This document shows, one piece after another, positions 10,893 to 23,523 of a stretch of DNA of 64,000 bases (the first letter of the stretch is position 1; the number at the start of each line of letters is the position of its first letter). Under the pieces are notes generated by a model. That model worked only from the letters and a program-made list of their open reading frames with translations, was not told the DNA's origin and did no database searches. The stretch is from Zingiber officinale (taxonomy: Eukaryota > Streptophyta > Magnoliopsida > Zingiberales > Zingiberaceae): positions 1-64,000 of the forward strand of contig NW_024589878.1 of assembly GCF_018446385.1 (NCBI RefSeq). Direction: 5' to 3'. The translations under genes and the position numbers were made by a program.

Positions 10893-12964
10893 GTATGTGT
10901 TTTTTATTTTATTAGTATATGGATTCAACTCATGCTTTTTTTTCTTTCAAGCAATATTTTTCTTTGTATGCAGTAAGTTTACTTATATCTAATAAATTTC
11001 TAGACAAGTTCAAGATATCTTCTTTGAAATATGCATATTGATATTTAGTTATGTGAATTATGTGAGTTGTATAGGTTGCTACAAGTTCAATAATGGGTAA
11101 AGGCATTCAAATGGATTGTCATTGGTGTTTGTTTGGTCACTCATATAAGTTTCGATGATGACCCACAACGACCTAGCTTTCTCCTATCAGAGAAGAAATA
11201 GAAACATTGTTAGCATGATTCTACGCAGTCAGTCACTCATATTACCACCTTCGAAATTTGTGTATTCATGTTTAAGTTCACATAAAACTTCTTGTGAAAT
11301 AAACATAAGTGAAATAGATATAATCAGTGGAATAACTTGTAAAGACACGTAGATGACATTTTCTTTAAATATGGATTCAACTCATGCAAGTACACTCAAC
11401 AATGGCTCTTAGAGGTGAAATTAGCTAGTTTCTCCTAGCTTTCTCCTATTATTAGAGATAAAACATTGGTAACCATGTGTTCAAATGAGAACATGAAAGC
11501 TCTGATGGCTTTTAGAGATGTAGCAACCTAGCTTTTTCATCTTGTAAGTGAATACCAAATAATTTGTCACCTTAATTCTAGGAGGAAATAGGAATGGTGA
11601 TATTTAAAGAGAATTTGAAATTTAAAATATTAATAGATAAATCTACATGTTTCATTACCTTTTCATGATGTTTTTAGGAGTAGCTACATGTGTTCATGGG
11701 GTATTAGGAGTAGCTACATGTATTGTTCAGCGTAAGCCTCAAACTATGACACTTGTATACTTTGAACTAGTCATGAAAACATGTATATGGTTGGAAAGAG
11801 AGGGGATGGTGTGCTCTCTGGAGTTCCTTTTACATTATATTTTTCTTTCTCAATCAAGATGTATTAAATATTTTCCACATCCTTCTCAATCTGTTATGCA
11901 AACAATTCTTTATTCAGCTCTATTTATGCTTATAGTCCTAAGTTTGGATGAAATTTGTGTCTTATTTTTGCTAATTAGTGAGGATTGAGTCATGACTATA
12001 ATATTTTCATTTCATAGGAAGTAAATGACAATTTTGATATGAAAAATTGCCAACTAATATTTGTTTTGTTGGTAGGCATAGTGACATTATATTAAAACAT
12101 GAAGGGAATTTTAATCAATATCCTTTGTGGATTCTCAATTTTGTTTCAATATTTTTACAGAATTTGAATATGGGTAGTGTTGATGATGGGCTTGAAGATG
12201 AGGATGATGACGATATGTTGTTGATATTCTTTGATAAAGATGGAGGTTAGTACTCTTCTTTGGCATACAAAGAGTAACATTTTAGTTTTTATTTTGTTAC
12301 TTTGTTTATTGTTCTTGTTGAATGCTAACATCCTTTATTACATAATAAGCATTCAACTAGAATTCAACCTATCTTCAATTCTTGGATCTATCATTAGATT
12401 TTATTACATTAGTTGTTATTTTTAGATCATTAAGCCTAACTCCCTCATGGAGTATAAATGCAGGTGTAGTATATGGTAATTTTTTATGTCACTTTCTATA
12501 AAAGGTTTAAAGGTGATTGATAAGGATGTCAGGTTTTAGTATGTAAAGGTGCAATATGTAATTTAGGTATATGATGTAGGTTCAGTTTTAGATATTTCTT
12601 TGTTATTTCTCTCCAATCTAAATGCATTTTGTATTTTTTTTTCCATTTCAATTTGCAGGAACAATGAAAAATTAATATTATAATGAATTTTGATGTGATG
12701 AAGTCAAAAGTGAATGAAGCAAATTTGTCTACTCGTACCTATGTGCCTAAATAGGTTGTGCACGTTGGGATAAGTATTTGATTTTTCATTGTAGATTTTT
12801 TGATATACTTATGGATACACTTTTGATTTTGTGGATTTTTTTTTGTTATACTTATGGATTGGTGAATGTAAATTGTGAATTCGTTAATATATAATTTTGG
12901 CTTTATACTTATAGATTAGCATATATATACTTGTGGATTGGTGGATATAAACTTGTGGACTCAT
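10893..12964. other. Interior of the CACTA-like element, no recognised gene
   Basis: AT-rich DNA with only short frames. A possible exon-like patch at about 12165-12245 encodes an acidic stretch (LEDEDDDDMLLIFF) preceded by TTTTTACAG and followed by a GAGGTTAG-like donor; I do not recognise it. A 25-base phrase containing AGGAGTAGCTACATGT is repeated at about 11675 and 11705. Confidence 0.35.
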
Positions 12965-13405
12965 TGATAATTACGAAGTCATTTCTTATCAATTACTTTA
13001 GTATAATACAAAACAATGAAGTCTTTTAAATCAATTACTTTGTCAATAAATGTAAACTGCGAAGTTATATAATATCAAATACTTCGACAAATACAAATTA
13101 TGACAAAGTTATAAAATATATTTACTTCGGTAATTAATGTAAACTGTAAAATTATATATCATCTATTACTTCGACATATTACAAAACCAACGAAGTAAAT
13201 GATGTTTTTTAACTTCGTCATCAATCCAACTTTGAACCAGTATTGCCTCCTTGAACCGATCAAAAACTTCACTATTTCATATATACGACTTCAGTGATAA
13301 GACGAAGTAAAATAATACTCTTTTACTTCATGTGCGTCTACTTCGGTAATTATATATCTATGACTTCAGTGAATATGCGAAGTAAATCAAGGAAATTCTA
13401 CCATG

Positions 13406-15120
13406 TTATTCACTAGTTGACTAATTTTTGTTATATATCGAAATGATTATGAGTATTGAATATGATATATGCTCTTGACAGAATAGTCATTATGAGAGAT
13501 TAGAGATGTCATATTGATATAAATGAAGATTATTTAATCAATGTAAATACAAGACATGGATATCTCCAAGATAATAGCTACGTGCCACAAGGAGATTAGA
13601 TATTTCCTGAATAACGAATATATACCATCATGAGAGAGGCTATGTGTCATTATAAGTGTATCTCTGATTAATTTGGAAGAGCAGCTAAGTGTAACAACTT
13701 TATTAGCACTGATCTCTTAGAGAGCGGTTATATAAGATGTAACAATCTTCTTAACGACTATCACTCAGTGTGCTTGTTGTTGCATGAATCATTCAATTTT
13801 TGAAATTGAATTCAAAATGAAGACGTTTAAATGTGGTCCTTAAAGGAGTGTAAATATTCATTAATGCTCATTAATTGAATTAATGCTCATTAAGTATTTT
13901 CATTGGATGAAAATACTTAAGCATTTTTTCCTCTCATTTTGGTGTACTTCTTCATTCTCCTTCCTCTTCTCTTCTCCTCTAGTCCGAGACTTCCTATCAA
14001 GGTTGCTAGCACAACCTTAGATGGTTGCCTTCTCCACTTTGCGAGTTTGTGAGACAAACGAACACTTGTTCGTGTAGATACCATAGAGGCACGAACGTGT
14101 GATCGTATTGAGATCCAAGCTGTCTGGAGTTCTTGTGCACACATCAAAGGTATACTATCACGATATCAGCTTAGTATAGATTGTAACATGTCTTTCCCTT
14201 GGTATAGATCTTCTAGAGGAACTAGAAGTTTTCCGCTGCGCTTAAGCGTGCTTAGCGCCCTAGTTCCTTAAAGTCGATTGGTGGGAGATTATAGCCGATT
14301 GCTAGGTAGAAATCAGTCGGTGCAACAACTTTTAAAAGAGGGTTTCGAGATGATTTAAAGTAGTTGGTTCTTGGGGGTTTGAGAATGAAGTATTGTTGCA
14401 TTTTCAAACCAACAAGAGGCACTTCAAAGAAATAAGAAGCATCCAAATCAAAGTTTACTTGTGTAAACGTGTGTTTGTTTTAATTTTTTTCGATTTCATT
14501 TATATCTTTGTATTTGATTATATGTTACAGGAATATGTTCTAAGAGGCTTCTTCGCCACTAAAGATATCCAAAAAGGAAAAGGATAGTGATGGTAATCAT
14601 TAGGATTAGGATTTGGGAGACGATGAACCAAGTAAAACCAAATTTATTAGTGTGTTCCTGTTTTACTTGTCTTACTTTAAGATTTCTATTATGCAACTTC
14701 ATCGAAGTGATCGGAGTTATTCTCCCCTCTAGCGCTCTTGGGTGATAACATTAAGTTTGTCGGCTGTGATTCACATCATAAAATCTAAAACCCGATTTAG
14801 AAAGGTAGTATTTAGAAGGGTATTTTGGATAGTTTTGTTTTAATAGGGCGTCCATTTGACGTAAATGAAAAAAAGATGCCCATTTGACAATTTGTGTCAA
14901 ATTTATTAACGATGTTTACCCTTTACCATGTGTCGTACAGACAATCGTTTTCAGTATAAATGTATCATTAATTCAATCCGGCAATTTTATTATGTCATTT
15001 TTCTGTGTCCAATCCGTCTATGAAATATAATATTTTTTATATGGGTAAAGTGTCTAAGAATTTAACTTATAAGGTAATTAATTAATTAAATAGCTCTTGC
15101 ACATGCTTTAAAATATTTTC
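13406..15120. other. Intergenic DNA with a possible copia LTR remnant
   Basis: No gene is supported. About 13840-14270 ends with AACTAGAAGTTTTCCGCTGC and follows a TTATATAAG box near 13725, which resembles the 3' part of a Ty1/copia LTR and its leader. I see no partner LTR or target duplication. The remaining DNA up to the G-box at 15121 is AT-rich with no feature. Confidence 0.3.
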
Positions 15121-15147
15121 CACGTGCATTAGGTAAGCTTATAAATA
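15121..15147 (+). promoter_or_regulatory. G-box and TATA box of the terpene synthase
   Basis: A perfect palindromic G-box CACGTG (15121-15126) lies 13 bases upstream of a TATA box TATAAATA (15140-15147), which lies 68 bases before the start codon at 15216. G-boxes are bound by MYC2-type bHLH and bZIP factors, and jasmonate-responsive MYC control of terpene synthases is established in other plants. That it acts here is inference. Confidence 0.6.
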
Positions 15148-15215
15148 GCAAGAGAAAGCTATATATGCATCAGCCACAAACCTCTTGATCACTACTTCCT
15201 AAGTTTCTAATTAAG

Positions 15216-18200
15216 ATGGAGAAGCAATCAACCACCCCGGTTAAGAGCAATGAAGATATAGTAATTCGTAAAACAGCAAAATATCATCCGAGTATTTGGG
15301 GCGATTATTTCATCCACCACACTACTTCTCCTGCTCTCACAGAGGTATTTTATTAACTTCTCTCCACATTTATTCATTATTTATCACTCAATTTTTTCAT
15401 TAATAAACACCTATTCATAAAATATATAATCATCTTAAAGGAAATTGAAAAGCATTGAATTATTTGTTTTAATTATTTAAAGGTAATATATATAGTTGTT
15501 GAATTTCATGTTTGATGATGTAGGTGTGGATTAGAGCAGAAGAGTTAAAGGAGCAAATAAAGAACTTCTTTCGAGAAACCAGTGACATATTGCAAATTAT
15601 GAATTTGATCGATGCAATTCAGTTGCTCGGATTGGATTATCACTTTGAGAAAGAAATAGATGCGGCATTAAGTTTAATTTCTAAGCATGATGCTAAAAAC
15701 TATGAACTTTATGAAACTTCTCTCCATTTTCGATTACTTAGGCAACATGATTTTTATGTGCCTGCAGGTAGTTAACAATATAAATAAGCAAAAACTATTA
15801 CACTATATATTCTGTCAAATAAAAATATATATCTAGAAAGGTCATCATTAAAACCTTTTAAATATAAGCTACAATATTTACATGCTATATATCATAAAAA
15901 AAAAAACTAATCAAATAGTTTGTTCTATATTACTATACTATTTGATTTGTTGTGAGATAATTATTAGTATTTTCCCGTACTATTGTAGATGTTTTTAACA
16001 AGTTCAAGGATGAGGAAGGAAACTTCATGTCAACCTTGAATGAAGATGTGAAGGGATTATTAAGCTTATACAATGCAGCTTACCTTAGGATACACGGGGA
16101 GTATATACTTGATGAAGCCATATTATTTACAAAGAATAGACTTGCATCATTGTTGGATGAACTTAAACAACCTTTAGTGATATTGGTGTCTCATTTCCTT
16201 GAAACACCACTATGCCGGGGAAATAAACGGCTCTTGGCAAGAAAATATATCCCTATTTATCAAGAGGAGGAAAGGCGAAATGAAGCAATATTAGAGTTTG
16301 CAAAGTTGGATTTTAATCTGCTACAATCTCTTCACCAAGAGGAACTAAAGAAAATTTCAATGTAAGTATAGTGAAGTTTCTTTTATGAAGAAATATTAGA
16401 GTACTTGAATATTTTCACATGAATTAAGTGTGAGTACCAAAGAAGTTGAATAAATGATTTCAAACTCACATATTATAATAATTCACATGATTTATTTGTC
16501 TAAATAAATGTTTTATTGTAGTTTAAGCTAATTATATTGTCTCATCTTTTTTTTTACCTATTTGAAGATGGTGGAATGATCTAGCACTTGCTAAATCACT
16601 AAACTTTGCTCGCGATCGAATTGTGGAATGTTATTATTGGATACATAATGTGCACTTTGAGTCAATTCGTTCGGGTTAAATTTTTTTTTTTTTTTTTATA
16701 ACCCAACCCGAACCCGACCCGAACCCGAATTCAACCCGAAACTCCTAAACCCGAACCCGAACCCGCCCAACCCGAACCCAACCCGTGTAACCCGAAAATT
16801 CGATTCAAAATGACTTTTTGGAGTTATTTTCCCTATAATTCTTCACTTTTATCTCAATATTTCATCATTATCATACTAACTTGATATTAATATACATAAA
16901 ACATCTTAATTTTCAAAATAAAATTTGATTTAACCCTAAAAAAACCCCACTAAACCCTATATTTGGGTCAACCCGGGTCAACCCGGGTCAACCCGAACCC
17001 GACCCGACCCAACCCGAAAATCTTCAACCCGAATACCCTCCAACCCGAACCCGACCCGAACCCGAAAATGTCCAACCCGAACCTGATTTTTTTCGGGTCG
17101 ATTCGGGTTGGGTCGTCGGGTCGGGTTCATTTTTGACACCCCTAACTTTGAGCCTCACTATTCTCGTGCAAGATTAATTTGTACCAAGGTTATTGCATTG
17201 TTGTCAGTTTTGGATGACATATATGATAATTATAGCACACTGCAAGAGAGCCAATTATTAACTGAGGCAATTCAAAGGTACCTATTGCATCCATTATTTT
17301 GCTAATTTTTGTTTTTCTTAATATTGCAATTAGTTGAGTAGTCTACATAGCTGATAAAACATCATAATTAAAATAAATTTAACTCAAATAAACAAAAAAA
17401 CTGAAAGTTATAAAATGATAAATTACTGATCTAATTATAAAAGAATAATTAAAAACATAAGAAAAGGAAAAGAATTATGAGCTAAATATTGTAAGTTATT
17501 ATAACAAATAGCAAAATGCATTCTTGATATTCCTTTAAAATAAAAAACAATGAAGACTACTTCTAATTAAAAAAACACATTAGCACCTACTTTATTTCTC
17601 AATTGAAGGAGATATGAACACATCTTCTGATCTTGTCAAAACAACTTTAAAATACCTGTAAGTCAACTAATATTTTGATCATTATCTAAAGATTAGATAT
17701 CAACAACAAACATGTAACAATATGACATCAAATAACTATATAGTTATTATTTCTAATTTATTTCAAACTAATTTTGATATTCTTTATAAATCTTTAAGAT
17801 ATCGTGACAATATAGTTAGTCAATTATGCATGTTAAGTTTGCTCATTTCAGGTGGGAACCTCAAGCCATTGATGAAGTACCAGAATACTTAAAGGATTTC
17901 TATCTCAAGTTACTAAGGACTTTCAAGGAATTTGAAAATGAACTAGAAAATGATGAGAAATACCGCATATCATTTCTTCAAGATGAGGTATATTTAAGTA
18001 CATTGTAAAAATGATTAACGTCTGTTTTTAACTTGTCAAATATAAACTAATTAAGTTTATCGTTTCCTTTTATGTAGATAAAAGCTATATCAAGGTCTTT
18101 CTTCATAGAAGCCAAATGGGGCATTGAAAAATATGTACCCACACTAGAGGAACATCTAAGTAACTCACTAGACACCACTGGATATCGTTTGCTTATATGT

Positions 18201-18705
18201 GCCTCTTATGTAGGCATGGATCAGGTGGCATCAAAGGAGGTATTTGAGTGGGTTGCCAGCTTCCCCAAAATCATCAAAGCCAGCTGTATGATTTGTAGAC
18301 TCATGGATGATGTAACTTCACATGAGGTGATTATTTTAGACAATTAATTTATTTGGTAGATATTCAAAAATGTATTTTCTATTTCTTGAAATTTCTTTTG
18401 GAATTTTGCAGTTGGAGCAACAAAGAGAACATACAGCTTCAACTGTAGAATGTTATATGAAAGAGTTTGCCACAGATGAAAAAGAGGCTTATAAGAATCT
18501 TATGGAGATGGTGGAGGACGCATGGAAGGATCACAACAAAGAATGCCTCGATCAAACACAAGTACCTCGACTTTTAATTGAAAACATAGTAAACTTTTCA
18601 AGAGTAGTAGAAGAATTTTACAAGTACATTGACGCATACACCGTTTCCAATACTACAATGAAAGATAATGTCAATATGTTGTTGGTTGAATCTGTTCTTA
18701 TTTAA
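15216..18705 (+). pseudogene. Sesquiterpene synthase (TPS-a), exon 4 broken by an insertion
   Basis: Seven exons with GT-AG borders: 15216-15344, 15524-15767, 15989-16361, 16568-16661 plus 17153-17277, 17852-17987, 18078-18326 and 18412-18705. Without the insertion at 16662-17144 and one duplicate target site they total 547 codons plus stop. The family ionises farnesyl diphosphate in the cytosol. Visible motifs are RKTAKYHPSIWGDYF (residues 18-32), RDR (264-266), DDIYD (301-305) and the second metal site DDVTSHELE (444-452). Closest remembered relatives are Zingiber alpha-humulene-type synthases. The insertion brings an in-frame TAA at 16677-16679, giving about 285 residues with neither metal site. 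No other lesion is seen. A possible AATAAA signal lies at 18895. The start fits the family N-terminus and lies downstream of a TATA box. Confidence 0.92.
16662..17144. mobile_element. hAT-like non-autonomous element in exon 4 of the terpene synthase
   Basis: A 483-bp insertion flanked by an 8-bp direct repeat ACTTTGAG (16654-16661 and 17145-17152), the target-site length typical of hAT elements. The right end, reading inwards, is TAGGGGTGTCAAAAATGAAC. The left end begins TCAATTCGTTCGGG and appears to lack the first bases of the matching terminal repeat. The interior is made of CCCGAACCCG / CCCGACCCG-type repeats on both sides of an AT-rich core, with a 17-base T run near 16681. It codes for nothing, so mobilisation would need a transposase from elsewhere. 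Confidence 0.75.
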
Positions 18706-20204
18706 GAGTGTCACACCCTACAAATCCTAGCTAGTGACGATAATCAGAGGCCAGATCAATCACAATTTAAGGTGGTTTAATCTACATTTGAATAAAGTGA
18801 AAATCGAGTTTGGATGATTTATAGTATGTTATTGAAGTACTGGAATGCCTTAAGTATAAGGCGTATATTGTAACACGCATGTAACATTGTAGTAAATAAA
18901 ATAATTAAGTGCTTGATTATCATAGTCTATAATCATTTTATTTTATTGTCGATCTAAAAATCAAGAATTGTTTAGAGAGACTTAAATTTATGTAGTATTT
19001 ATATATGGTTGAGAAGATATAATTTATATATTTTGGTTTGGAAATGGAAGAATCTAGTAAAATAAAAAAGAGATAACATATTTGAGACCAAACAATTTTA
19101 AAAAATGGAATAAATTAAATCTAATTTTATTGAATGGCAATAAAGAATTTGGTTTCAATATAAAGCTCAATCACCATACTCTAGGTTAATTTTTAAAATT
19201 CATACAACTTAAGTATTGGACAATTTACCAGAGATTTTGGTGAAAATTATTGAATTGAAATTATATAAAGTCAATTCTAACTTATCTGTTGCGATAACCT
19301 AAGCGGATGATCTCAGACTGTTAGTGGAGATAGTTCTAGTAAGCTTCTAGTGGTTCAAGTCGCAAAGTCAATGCAGTGCGCATGCAACTTAATCGAGAAA
19401 GAAATTTGTCGAGGAAGATGCCAAGGCCTGTGCTCAATGCAGTTTTCTTAAAACAGATTCACTCCACCTACGGCTGTGCTTCAAGGTTCTCTTGGGTTAT
19501 CTGTTTCTCACGATACAATGGCAAAACCATGCACACAACTAAACACTGATTGTTCATGGTGAACTGAGAATGCATCTGAGTGCTATCACGAGTAGTTCAG
19601 CTGAGCGGATGCACAACTGTAAGGAAAGAATCAGGGAATGAAGGTGGAGGAATTCTTTTGATATTGCTCTCGCTTTCTCTTTCGCATATCTTCCGCTACT
19701 CTACCATTTGCTCAAGATTCAACCTCTTATATAGGAGCTCTCACCTTGCCTATAATGAATGACCAAATTATGGTCATTTAATACTAGGTTTAATATCACC
19801 ATTAATAGATTTAATGTCGTCATGAATGTCGAGACATTATGAAATCATTATTAATGAGTTTAATATTGCAATTAATATTAAGACATTACAAAATCACCAT
19901 TAATGAGGTTAATGTTGTCATTAATGTCGAGACGTTACAAAATCATCATTAATTTCATATTAATGCTTCTATTATACTCTTGAGTAGGTAGCAAAAAAGA
20001 TATTCAGATGGAAAAATGTTAGTTCATTCACTTAGGTAAATTTTATCTCGACCGATCTAATATCCGATGTGTGTAGGTCATACTCGCATATGAATAAACT
20101 TGGTACAGTGTAATCTGTGCCCTGGACTTATACCCCCTGGCACACCCATGTGTAAGAGAGACTCTCTCCCTGTAGCGACCCACCTTCTACACTACTACTA
20201 CTAC
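18706..20204. other. Intergenic DNA with a short minisatellite
   Basis: Contains the terpene synthase 3' flank, then AT-rich DNA without a gene. At about 19811-19957 a unit of about 49 bp (containing ATTAATGAGTTTAAT and GTCGAGACATTA-type blocks) is repeated three times with divergence. The segment ends in a short CTA/ACT triplet run at about 20189-20204, whose last five bases (ACTAC) are the target duplication of the next element. Confidence 0.5.
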
Positions 20205-22875
20205 TGTCACGCCCCAGAGGAGTCCCCGTCCGAAGAAATTTCGGCAGCATCTTCCCTGTACGGCGGACAATCTGAAACTTTCTACATATCTCTATACCTC
20301 AGCCACATGCGGCTGGAATAATAACAATAAATATAACACAACCACACAAACATCCACGCAGTTATATATAATCAAACAAAGCAGTAATACTCTGACTCAA
20401 AAACCACCCTACTCAACTACACTCGTAAAACTCAAATCCGACGAAACTCACCTCTTATGCCGACCCGGCAGGCATGTAGTAGAATAAGACCAAATAAAAT
20501 CCATCGACATCACAAAAATAAATACAACGTCCAAGTATCAAACAAATCAAGTCTAAACATAGACAAACGAGAAGAAAACTCAAAAGTCAATCAATCCTCG
20601 AGGTCTGCAGGGGATCTAGCACTACGTGCAGTGGGGACTAGCGACTGGAACTCCCTCCTGACAGCATCAACCTGAAAATAACAACAATGGAGGCGGGGTG
20701 AGTCCAACACTCAGCAGGTACAATTGATATGCAAAGTAAAGAAATAACACCTAGCACTAATCATGCGTACAGTCTCCTGATAAAAATAAAGATAAATGCA
20801 AACCGAAGTAGACAGGAGAGAATCTGTACTAACCAGGACCCGGTATAAGGATAAACAGTCCGAAAGGTATAGAAAACCTGTATGCATGTCAAACATAGGT
20901 ATCCAAACAATATGCAGCATATAAGTGCAGCAAACAAAATCACAAACAATAAATGCATCATGCATATGATGCCAATGTCATGGTCACCCCTGACGCCAGT
21001 CAGCCAACTCACAACAAAAGTGGGACCAAGTGGGTAGGGCTGTGACAACCGTGCACTCAGCAACACTACTCCTGATGAGTGATCGAGTGGACGGGATGCT
21101 GTCGGAGTACATACGTACTCCTACCCCAAATCATAAATGGGGGAGCGCAATGCTCTCATCTCCCGGTACACTATGACGGGGAGGAATCTCTAACGTGCTA
21201 CACGCTGCGTCACACTACCCATGAGTGGATCAACGGAGCACCGGAAGAGTCAAACTGACGTGCTGCCACGCTGTGTCACGCTACCCATGAGCGTCACAAC
21301 GGAGCACCGAACAGTGATGAAAACTGGCAAAGTGCTCGACAATAATGGAGCAATCTATCGCACAACATGCGATCATGCAAATGGTGCACGTCACTAAGCA
21401 TGGTAATATACTAAACCAACCTCTGGGCATATAACAATGGGCACCATAGTGAATAGATCAAATAAAGACATACTGATCAAAAAGGTATCAAACCTAGGTC
21501 ATGAACATGTGAAACATGGTTATATCACTACCCACGAGCATGATAGATCGGGTACAAGATCAATACGAGATGCAAACAAACAATCAATCAAACAGGTAAC
21601 ATGTATTAGGCAGTGATTAACCGAAACAAATAGGAAACACAATTAATGCAACATATTATTTTCATTACTAAGCATATCAAAGACAATAAGTCAAAAGTAC
21701 CCGCCTCCAATAGGAAATGTCAAATCTGATCCGAACACGACGTCGAGATACTCGTCTCGCGTCAAGGTCCTGTGATACCAACAGAGATATATTTTATTTA
21801 GCTAAAATTCCAATAAATAGATAAATAAATTCTTTAACCCTAAATTAGGGCAAAAACCCTAATTCCAAAAACACATAAACCTAATCAACCGACACATGAA
21901 TAATCATCTAACAAAAATCAAGTACACTTCGATCTACAACTAAGCAAATGCTTAATCCAGATACCCAATAAACCTTACCTACTCTCACAGCCACTGTTAT
22001 TAATCCACAATTAGGGATAGTGCCGCCAAAAGAAGTAGCCGCTGTTGGAGACCAGGACCCTACAATCAGCGACCACCCAACATAGTACTACTCACGGTAG
22101 AACACAAAACAAAGCACAAAAAAGGAAAAACCAACTCTAAACCCTCACCTTCAATCACTGCTAAGACACGACACAGAAAAATGGAACCACGGTGTCGGCT
22201 CGATCAAACTGACAGAGAGATCAGTGAGGGCATCAGCAACTGGGGCGGCAGTGTGCAGCGGTGAAGAGGCTAGGGCAGAGGTGGCCGGCGGTGAATCTAG
22301 GGCATGGCTCAGTGGAGGAGGTCGGCACAGAGGAGATCGGCAAAGGCTCAACTAGGGCTTGCCTCTTCCGCGCAGAGGACGACTCCGAGAAAAGAAGACA
22401 AAGTCTGTCGTGGTGCTCGGGTCAAGAGTCGGCGGCGGTCGGAGGACTCTCGGTGGCTGGCGGAGGCGTCGGGTGGAGAAGGTCGGCGTCGGGGCAGAGC
22501 TTGGTGCACTCGGGGAAGAAGGAAAACTCGGCGTGGGATAAGTAGAGAAGAGGGGAAGCAGGAGGAAACCACCGAGTGGCCGGCGGTTAGGGCTCGGAGG
22601 AGTCGGGCTGAGAGGGAAATCGGCGTGGGGGGGGGGGGGGGGAGACTCGGGTTCGGCGACAAAAGCAAAGGAAAAGAAATAAAAAAAATAAAAAGGAAAA
22701 GGATATATAAATATAATCTTTTCCTCCCTTAAATCGGGTAGTCTAAACAGGCTTTTCCAGACCCCGTTCTTGTTCCCGTTAACTCGTCCATACGAGCTCC
22801 GAAAAATTCCCAAAAAATTTCCAAAAATTCCAGAAAATTTCCTTATTAATATTCGCCTATTTTCGATATTTTACA
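20205..22875 (-). repeat. 3' LTR of gypsy B
   Basis: 2671 bp, starting TGTCACGCC and ending ATTTTACA on the plus strand, matching the LTR at 36997-42488 after its insertion is removed. It includes two tandem copies of a unit of about 75 bp ending in CAACGGAGCACCG (about 21180-21310). A run of 15 or so G residues near 22628-22642 is absent from the partner copy and may be a length error. GC-rich frames at 22261-22732 are low-complexity and not genes. Confidence 0.92.
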
Positions 22876-23523
22876 TTCTCCCCCACTTATAAAAAATTTG
22901 GTCCCCAAATTTCGTTATCTACCATCAGCAATTACTAACAACAGATATACAAAGTATAAATGCTGAACGGTAAACTGAATCACATACCTCACGTAAAAAG
23001 ATGGGGATATCGAGCTCGGATAGTATCCTCAAGATCCCAAGTAGCCTCCTCGCCCGAATGATGCTGCCATCCGACTTTAACCAGCCGGATAGTCTTGTTC
23101 CGCAACTAACGCTCTTTCCGGTCGAGAATCCGTACCGGAACCTCCTCATATGTAATGTCAGGCTGAACTGGAACTGAGATATCTGCCAGCACATGCGTCG
23201 GATCAGGTACGTATCTCCGCAGCATTGATACGTGGAATACATCGTGAACACCTGACAGGGACGGTGGTAGTGCCAGATAGTAAGCTACCACTCCAATCCT
23301 CTCCAAGATTTGGAAAGGTCCAACATAACGCACAGCTAACTTGCATCTGAGGTCAAATCTCTTCACCCTTTTCGTGGGTGAAACTCGCAGAAATACATGG
23401 TCGCCAATAGAGAACGCTACGGGTCTGCGTCTCCGACCAGCATAACACTTCTGGCGAATCCTGTGCCTCTAACATCCTCGGTCTGATAGTACGGACCAAC
23501 TCTGCTTCCTGCTGAACTCTATG
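22876..23523 (-). pseudogene. Gypsy B pol C-terminus: integrase tail and chromodomain
   Basis: Directly right of the 3' LTR is the polypurine tract, then the end of pol. About 22990-23110 encodes a chromodomain (VKVGWQHHSGEEATWDLED), the module that in chromoviruses is thought to guide integration to marked chromatin. About 23106-23366 encodes the integrase C-terminal region with RYVGPFQILERIG and VHDVFHVSMLRRYVPDP. One frameshift separates the two. Pol is interrupted at 23519-23523 by the nested element and resumes at 32739. Confidence 0.88.

Larger units (their letters stand above)
9156..13405. mobile_element. CACTA-like DNA transposon, non-autonomous, with captured gene fragments
   Basis: The left end reads CACTAGTAGAAAAATCAATT. 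The right end, in reverse complement, begins CATGGTAGAATTTCC, an imperfect terminal inverted repeat with a damaged CACTA tip. Both subterminal zones (about 9170-9400 and 12965-13390) are crowded with short motifs of the type ACTTCG / CGAAGTA in both orientations, which is the usual arrangement for CACTA transposase binding. No transposase frame is visible between them. A clean 3-bp target duplication is not apparent (TAG left, TTA right), so the exact right end is uncertain. The interior contains a serine/proline-rich open stretch, a Cassandra TRIM and a Bax-inhibitor-like fragment. Confidence 0.6.

Noticed and set aside
16680-17130. Telomere-like repeat tract
   Set aside because: The units are CCCGAACCCG / CCCGACCCG, not the plant telomere CCCTAAA, and they belong to the inserted element.
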